Assembly: GCA_963966315.1 (NCBI GenBank) | Contig: CAWZYX010000101.1 | Span: 1 to 11,260, forward strand | Origin: Winogradskyella_A sp963966315 | Lineage (GTDB): Bacteria; Bacteroidota; Bacteroidia; Flavobacteriales; Flavobacteriaceae | DNA length: 11,260 nt | Direction: 5' to 3' | Shown: piece by piece, positions 7,194 to 11,260 of the stretch | Position numbering within the stretch: position 1 is the stretch's first letter | How the letters are laid out: each line of letters begins with the position of its first letter | Position numbers and translations under genes: made by a program | The notes under the pieces: generated by a model | Seen by the model: the letters and a program-made list of their open reading frames with translations, nothing else | Databases searched by the model: none | What the model was told of the DNA's origin: nothing

Positions 7194-7660
7194 ATTTTAA
7201 TTTGTCGATCTATCTGCTGCTGTAAGGATATAAATGTTTCTGTTCGTGACACCCCTTTAATGCTTTGCACCTCGGTATTGAGTAAATGCATGAGGTGCTC
7301 ATTGTTTTTTGACAGTATTTTAATAAAGATGCTCCAGTCCCCTGTGGTGTAATGGCATTCCAATACTTCAGGAATGCGTTTAAGCTGTTTGACCGCCTCC
7401 GGATTACTCACTGCCTTATCGAGAAAGATCCCTACAAAGGCCATGGTCGTATAACCCAGTATCCTTGGGTCTATTACGAACTTAGAACCTGAAATAAGAC
7501 CCGACTTTTCCAGCTTTCTTAGTCGCTGGTGTATGGCCGCTCCTGAAATACCAACTTCTCGGGCGATCTGTAAAATAGGAGTTCGGGCGTCTTCCATTAA
7601 TGCCCGTAAGATTTTTTTATCAATTCCGTCGATTAGGACTCCACGCTCATTAACTTTCAT
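7190..7660 (-). CDS. Lrp/AsnC family transcriptional regulator
   Basis: DNA-binding regulator of the feast/famine type, whose oligomers usually sense an amino acid. The 156 residues show an N-terminal winged helix-turn-helix (about 12-60). It opens with IDGIDKKILRALMEDAR, and IAREVGISGAAIHQRLRKLEKSGLI spans the recognition helix. An alpha/beta ligand-binding RAM domain follows (about 69-150) with the typical TTGDWSIFIKI strand (105-115). Length is normal. The start at ATG 7660 is well placed before the HTH. The start codon lies inside a 10-bp perfect inverted repeat (7650-7687) that could be an autoregulatory operator. The ligand cannot be told from sequence. The nearby ald and saccharopine dehydrogenase genes are plausible targets by analogy with ald-linked Lrp proteins elsewhere, but this is inference. 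Confidence 0.95.
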   Translation of the reverse strand: MKVNERGVLIDGIDKKILRALMEDARTPILQIAREVGISGAAIHQRLRKLEKSGLISGSKFVIDPRILGYTTMAFVGIFLDKAVSNPEAVKQLKRIPEVLECHYTTGDWSIFIKILSKNNEHLMHLLNTEVQSIKGVSRTETFISLQQQIDRQIKI

Positions 7661-7687
7661 ACCTGTATTAGAATATCTGAAAGTTAA
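7650..7687. promoter_or_regulatory. Inverted repeat over the Lrp/AsnC start, possible operator
   Basis: TTAACTTTCA (7650-7659) and TGAAAGTTAA (7678-7687) are perfect reverse complements separated by 18 bp. The repeat covers the first codons and the immediate upstream DNA of the Lrp/AsnC gene. A smaller TATT-AG-AATA dyad (7666-7675) sits between the arms. Lrp/AsnC proteins bind spaced palindromes and commonly repress their own genes, so an operator is the first reading. An mRNA hairpin hiding the start codon is the alternative. Confidence 0.5.
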
Positions 7688-7735
7688 ATTTAAGAAATGA
7701 ATTTTAAAGTGTAACCTACAATCAATTATGAAAAA

Positions 7736-8260
7736 TTAGGGCTGGTACTCCAGATCGGTAAATAGTCCTACCACGCTCACTGCATTGGCAGCATCGGTTG
7801 TTGAAGCAGAAACGCTTATGCTCCCGGAAATCAGACTAAAGCCTTCTTTAGACGGGTGGGGACGATGACTGCTTATGACCACCTGACCAGTAGTGGTAGC
7901 AAAGTAATTTAACTGTGTACTGGCTTGTCTGACCAGAAGGTAGGTTGTGAAATTATTTTCGTCTGTATTTCCCATTTCTTTCACTGCTCCATCCGAAAAA
8001 CCATTAGTTCCATTCAGGAAGATAGTTATCTGATCGCCATTCTCGTCGCTGGCGTCGATTTGAAAGGTGCTGGGATTGGGTTTGGAGATTTGATATAGGG
8101 CGTCCTTGTAGCTATGGTTGCTGTAAGTACTTCCGTCAATGATGACTGAAAGACCAGGATCGTCCGATATGGTTGGTGTATTCTGATTGTCGTCAGAATC
8201 ACAGGAAACCATCATAAGACTTATTAACAGGGCAAATAGTATACGAATTGTTTTCATCAT
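7736..8260 (-). CDS. Small secreted lipoprotein, unknown function
   Basis: I do not recognise a characterised family. The 174 residues start with a lipoprotein signal peptide: MMKTIR, a hydrophobic core, then a lipobox ending MVSC with the lipidated Cys at 20. The next residues are DSDDN, an acidic stretch like the export signal that sends Bacteroidota lipoproteins to the outer face of the outer membrane. After a low-complexity linker (about 21-35) comes a domain rich in Ser, Thr, Asn and Gly with alternating hydrophobics, suggesting a beta sandwich. It resembles the small flavobacterial lipoproteins annotated as DUF6252-like, but I cannot confirm this. Start: two adjacent ATGs (8260 and 8257) are equivalent for function; I took the first. 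It lies 75 bp upstream of the Lrp/AsnC gene on the same strand and 151 bp downstream of the saccharopine dehydrogenase gene. Confidence 0.85.
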   Translation of the reverse strand: MMKTIRILFALLISLMMVSCDSDDNQNTPTISDDPGLSVIIDGSTYSNHSYKDALYQISKPNPSTFQIDASDENGDQITIFLNGTNGFSDGAVKEMGNTDENNFTTYLLVRQASTQLNYFATTTGQVVISSHRPHPSKEGFSLISGSISVSASTTDAANAVSVVGLFTDLEYQP

Positions 8261-8336
8261 AAATAGATTTTGGGCAGTACCATTATTCTAAAGTTAAACA
8301 GATAATGGAACTCTAATTTTTTTGGAAAGATAGACG

Positions 8337-8357
8337 TTATCGAAAATAAATCGATAA
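8337..8357. repeat. 7-bp perfect inverted repeat in the saccharopine dehydrogenase/lipoprotein gap
   Basis: TTATCGA (8337-8343) and TCGATAA (8351-8357) flank a 7-base AAATAAA loop. It lies about 55-75 bp past the saccharopine dehydrogenase stop and about 77-97 bp before the lipoprotein ATG. There is no T-run after it on either strand, so it is a poor intrinsic terminator. A protein-binding site for the lipoprotein gene is possible. The surrounding 8261-8411 is otherwise plain AT-rich sequence. Confidence 0.4.
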
Positions 8358-8411
8358 TAACACATTAAAATTCGACAAAAGGAATAAAAAAGTAAGAAAA
8401 ATAATAAATAT

Positions 8412-9779
8412 TTATAAATTTAACGGATTGTACCCTAAGTAGGGGACCTTTTTTTCTTTAAATGAAATGCCCAATTGCTTCAATTCTTTTAAGATGGGCT
8501 CATAAACCTCTCTGGTAATTGGAATCTGCACGCCAGGTGTGGTAATGGAGCCGTTTAAAATGGATAATGCAGCCATAGCTACCGGAAGGCCTACTGTTTT
8601 TGACATAGCAGTGTAGTTCTGGTCTTCTCCGAGAGCCACCATAGTTGCATCAATTTGTTGTTTTCTGCCATCCAGCTCATATCCGAATTTGTGATACATC
8701 ACAATCATATCTTTATCTGAAGCATCCAGTGTCCAGCTGTCCATAAGTATCTTCTGAAGAATTTGCGCTGGTGTCGCATTTTTCAGTTCTATTTTTTTTT
8801 CAGGACTAAAGAGGTCCAGTTCCAGAAATTTATCCCAGACAATATCATCCTGATCAATTTTTAAAGCATGCCTGAATTTTAATTCAACCGAATCTGTAGG
8901 ACTGTAGGGTAAAAATGCGTTTACAAAATCGCGATAGCTCATATCTTCGCTGTCTTCGATGGTATAAGAGTCGTCCGTCATGCCTAGTTGTACAAAAACG
9001 TTCCATGCTCTGCTAAACCCTACCCTTCTCATGGTTCCACGATAAAGCGTTCTGGCATTATCCAATCCATAGGCGTGCTGGTATTTCAGTGAGTCTCTGT
9101 TGGCATAGGCTTCAAACCTGCCATAACCCTCCACATCAAGAAACTCAGTTCTTCGAAAAAGGCGGTGGTACGGGATGTATTTAAATTGCTTTTCCTGAAT
9201 AAACTTGGCAGCGCCACCCTGGCCGGCCAATACGACATTTCTAGGATTCCAGGTAAATTTGTAATGCCAGAGATTGTCATCGCTCTCTGGTGCGACCAGA
9301 CCACCGGTAAAGGATTCAAACAGTAAAATTTTACCTCCTTTGTTTTTGATGCGATCAATGACCTGCATGGCGCTCATATGGTCAATTCCAGGATCTACAC
9401 CCATCTCATTCATGAAGATGAGCTTACTGGTTCTGGCCTCTTCATCAAGCGCTTGCATCTCTTTGCTAACATAGGATGCTGTCACCATGTGTTTTTTGTA
9501 TTTCAGGCAATCTTTTGCCACTTCAGTATGAAGCCGCGCCGGAAGCATTGAAATGACTAGATCAGAGTGTTCAATGGCTACGGATCTTGATTTTTCATCA
9601 AAAATATCCAACTGGAGTATAGTTATCTGACTTTCAAATCCACTTAGTCGTTTTTTGGTCGCCTCCGGGTCAATATCTCCAATTGTAATACTAAGGTTTT
9701 CGTCAGAAGATTTTGAAACCAAATACTGAATGAGGTGAGAAGAAGATTTTCCCGCGCCAATGATTAATATCTTTCGCAT
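8412..9779 (-). CDS. Saccharopine dehydrogenase (glutamate-forming) family, Lys9-like
   Basis: The family oxidises saccharopine to glutamate and 2-aminoadipate semialdehyde, a step of lysine degradation (or of the fungal lysine pathway run in reverse). The 455 residues match the Lys9 / C-terminal AASS length. They show a Rossmann start MRKILIIGAGKSSS (GAGKSS at 8-13), an acidic dinucleotide-binding strand ITIGDID (31-37), ASYVS (101-105) and the diagnostic VDPGIDHMSAM (128-138). A SFTGGLVAPESDDN segment follows, which aligns with the substrate-loop region of Lys9. A GTG at 9788 would add three residues; the ATG at 9779 is preferred because it puts the first beta strand at the usual place. No lysine-ketoglutarate reductase partner is in the window, so the true substrate is uncertain. 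It diverges from the DUF423 gene by 81 bp. Confidence 0.93.
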   Translation of the reverse strand: MRKILIIGAGKSSSHLIQYLVSKSSDENLSITIGDIDPEATKKRLSGFESQITILQLDIFDEKSRSVAIEHSDLVISMLPARLHTEVAKDCLKYKKHMVTASYVSKEMQALDEEARTSKLIFMNEMGVDPGIDHMSAMQVIDRIKNKGGKILLFESFTGGLVAPESDDNLWHYKFTWNPRNVVLAGQGGAAKFIQEKQFKYIPYHRLFRRTEFLDVEGYGRFEAYANRDSLKYQHAYGLDNARTLYRGTMRRVGFSRAWNVFVQLGMTDDSYTIEDSEDMSYRDFVNAFLPYSPTDSVELKFRHALKIDQDDIVWDKFLELDLFSPEKKIELKNATPAQILQKILMDSWTLDASDKDMIVMYHKFGYELDGRKQQIDATMVALGEDQNYTAMSKTVGLPVAMAALSILNGSITTPGVQIPITREVYEPILKELKQLGISFKEKKVPYLGYNPLNL

Positions 9780-9795
9780 ACCGCTCACAAAAGTC

Positions 9796-9803
9796 TAAAT
9801 TTG
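9796..9803 (+). promoter_or_regulatory. DUF423 gene promoter, -7 box TAAATTTG
   Basis: An exact TAnnTTTG match lies 57 bp before the chosen ATG. TTTC at 9772-9775, 20 bp upstream, approximates the -33 TTTG. The -33 part would lie inside the first codons of the divergent saccharopine dehydrogenase gene, so the two promoters are close or overlapping. Confidence 0.6.
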
Positions 9804-9860
9804 TTCCAAACGAATGTAAGAAACCCATTGCGATTTGTTAAACTAAGAATGGAACTATTT

Positions 9861-10259
9861 ATGAACAAAACCATCCTCGTGACAGGAGCAGTTTTAGGAC
9901 TGCTCGGAATATGTTTAGGAGCCTTTGCAGCTCACGGACTGGAATCCTCCATATCAGAAGAAGCCATTAAATCTTTTGAGACCGGCGTTCGCTACCAGAT
10001 CTACCATGCCTTTTTCCTTTTGATCTTAGGTGCGACCAGTATTGTTTCTGTAAAGAAAAAGAAGATTGTGTATTATTTGGTGATCTTTGGAGTGCTTTTC
10101 TTTTCGGGCTCCATTTACGGATTGGCAACCAATGACTTGTCTGCCTTTGATTTTAAATCCATTGCACTTATTACACCTTTTGGAGGCCTTTTACTAATTA
10201 TGGCATGGCTGGCCTTACTCTACGGTCTACTTAGAGGGAACAGGAATCCTGTAAATTGA
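9861..10259 (+). CDS. DUF423 family membrane protein
   Basis: A small integral membrane protein of unknown function (family represented by E. coli YgdD). The 132 residues carry the family marks in order: TM1 with GICLGAFAAHGL (16-27), SFETGVRYQIYHAFFLL (38-54) leading into TM2, FSGSIYGLA (81-89) at the end of TM3, and ITPFGGLLLIMAWLALL (104-120) as TM4. It ends in a short basic tail. The start is the ATG at 9861, giving the usual MNKTILVTGAVLGLLG. Upstream in-frame TTG (9801) and ATG (9849) codons would add a hydrophilic leader not seen in the family, and the TTG would overlap the -7 box. Its stop is 55 bp before pckA, which appears to have its own promoter. Confidence 0.94.
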   Translation: MNKTILVTGAVLGLLGICLGAFAAHGLESSISEEAIKSFETGVRYQIYHAFFLLILGATSIVSVKKKKIVYYLVIFGVLFFSGSIYGLATNDLSAFDFKSIALITPFGGLLLIMAWLALLYGLLRGNRNPVN

Positions 10260-10282
10260 GCCAGTGTTCCGTCAAATTGTAT

Positions 10283-10290
10283 TAATTTTG
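10283..10290 (+). promoter_or_regulatory. pckA promoter, -7 box TAATTTTG
   Basis: TAATTTTG followed by CCCC is an excellent match to the extended Bacteroidota TAnnTTTGC form and lies 24 bp before the pckA ATG. The nearest TTG upstream (10256-10258) is 24 bp away, slightly long for a -33 element. Confidence 0.7.
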
Positions 10291-10314
10291 CCCCTTTAAC
10301 CAAAAAGATAAATT

Positions 10315-11260
10315 ATGGTAAACCATACCCCAGCTACGAAAACGATTTCGTTAGAAAAGTATGGCATCAAAAATGCCAATGTTCATTATCAATTAACCCC
10401 ATCCGAATTGCAGGCCAAAACCATTGAGCTCGGACTTGGTCGAGAGACTGCAAACGGAACACTGGCCATAAATACAGGAAAATTCACCGGACGTTCGCCT
10501 CAGGACCGTTTTTTAGTTCTGGACGACTACACCAAAGATCGCGTTTGGTGGGGTAAGACCAATAAGAGCATCTCTCCTGAACACTTCGATCATTTGCAGG
10601 GTGAAATAGAAAAGTACCTCTCTGAAAAGGAAATCTATGTCAGAGATGGCTTTGTCTGTGCCGATCCTAAATACAGAATGGGTGTGAGAACCATCACAGA
10701 ATACCCATGGTCCAACATGTTTATCTTTAATATGTTCTTAAGACCAACAGAGGAGGAATTAAAGGATTTTGAAGAAGAATGGCTGGTGCTCTGCGCCCCG
10801 GGGTATAAATGTCCTGAGCCGGAAAAGTACGGATTAAGACAGGGCAATTTCTCTATACTCAACTTCACAAAGAAAATTGCTCTTGTTGGCGGGTCTGCTT
10901 ACACGGGAGAAATGAAAAAAGGCATTTTTTCTGCCTTAAACATGATTTTACCTGTTGATAAAAACGTGCTCCCTATGCACTGTTCTGCAAATTTTGGAGA
11001 AGAAGGAGATACGGCTTTGTTCTTTGGCTTGTCCGGAACAGGAAAAACCACCCTCTCTGCCGACCCTAGCCGAAGACTGATTGGCGATGATGAACACGGA
11101 TGGACGGCTGAGAACAGTGTTTTTAATTTTGAAGGAGGTTGTTATGCCAAAGTCATCGACCTTACTGAAGAAAAGGAGCCGGATATTTTCCGAGCCATCA
11201 AGCCGGGGGCTATTCTTGAAAATGTGGTTTTTAAAGAAGACGATACGGTCGATTTTATGG
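10315..11260 (+). CDS. pckA: Phosphoenolpyruvate carboxykinase (ATP), 3' end cut by window edge
   Basis: ATP-dependent cytoplasmic enzyme converting oxaloacetate to phosphoenolpyruvate and CO2, the entry to gluconeogenesis. I translated it by hand from ATG 10315; the frame stays open for 315 codons to the window end. Visible motifs: FTGRSPQDRF (57-66) with substrate-binding R60, and a YTGEMKKGIF stretch whose K202 corresponds to the Mn-binding lysine. MHCSANFG follows with the Mn-binding H222. The P-loop GLSGTGKTT (238-246) has K244, and the kinase-2 motif LIGDDEHGW (255-263) has D258/D259. The GTP-type enzyme has a different P-loop and is excluded. The family is about 530-540 aa, so some 220 residues are missing at the right edge. 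A strong -7 box lies just upstream. With ald and the Lys9-like gene nearby, growth on amino acids is a plausible theme. Confidence 0.97.
   Translation, partial: MVNHTPATKTISLEKYGIKNANVHYQLTPSELQAKTIELGLGRETANGTLAINTGKFTGRSPQDRFLVLDDYTKDRVWWGKTNKSISPEHFDHLQGEIEKYLSEKEIYVRDGFVCADPKYRMGVRTITEYPWSNMFIFNMFLRPTEEELKDFEEEWLVLCAPGYKCPEPEKYGLRQGNFSILNFTKKIALVGGSAYTGEMKKGIFSALNMILPVDKNVLPMHCSANFGEEGDTALFFGLSGTGKTTLSADPSRRLIGDDEHGWTAENSVFNFEGGCYAKVIDLTEEKEPDIFRAIKPGAILENVVFKEDDTVDFM

Noticed and set aside
8404..8415. 12-bp palindrome ATAAATATTTAT at the saccharopine dehydrogenase stop
   Set aside because: Composed only of A and T in a region of nearly pure A/T; cannot be told from chance and has no T-run behind it.
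10635..10868. 77-codon minus-strand frame inside pckA
   Set aside because: Antisense to continuous PEP carboxykinase coding sequence, with no independent support.

Overview
The window looks like ordinary chromosomal DNA from a member of the Bacteroidota, most likely the family Flavobacteriaceae. Four things point there. Promoter -7 boxes have the form TAnnTTTG, starts lack Shine-Dalgarno sequences, and the ftsX / DUF3098 / uppP gene order is typical of the phylum. The leucyl-tRNA synthetase also has phylum-style insertions and a C-x-G-D-Q-R-D editing motif. No RNA gene, insertion sequence, CRISPR array, prophage or toxin-antitoxin pair was seen, and no intergenic gap exceeds 300 bases.

Layout. 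Bases 1-2090 (minus strand) form a cell-envelope cluster, read from 2090 downward: ftsX, a small unrecognised membrane-anchored protein, a DUF3098 two-helix protein, and uppP, which runs off the left edge. leuS diverges from ftsX at 2210 and ends in a good intrinsic terminator (5156-5181). Alanine dehydrogenase (ald) and a YugP-type membrane zinc metallopeptidase follow on the plus strand. The peptidase meets an Lrp/AsnC regulator head-on, and their stop codons share bases. Upstream of the regulator, also on the minus strand, lie a small lipoprotein gene and a saccharopine dehydrogenase (glutamate-forming, Lys9-like) gene. A DUF423 membrane protein and ATP-dependent PEP carboxykinase (pckA, cut by the right edge) diverge from the latter.

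How the genes may work together (inference): ald turns alanine into pyruvate, the Lys9-like enzyme releases glutamate from saccharopine, and pckA opens gluconeogenesis. The right two-thirds therefore has an amino-acid-catabolism flavour, with an Lrp/AsnC regulator nearby as a possible sensor. The left part serves septum and peptidoglycan lipid-carrier metabolism.

I do not see a convincing new multi-gene system. The observations most worth a second look are an AT-rich, enlarged leucine-specific domain inside leuS, and a 10-bp perfect inverted repeat covering the start codon of the Lrp/AsnC gene. The unrecognised small gene within the ftsX-uppP cluster and a lipoprotein with an apparent surface-export signal come next.
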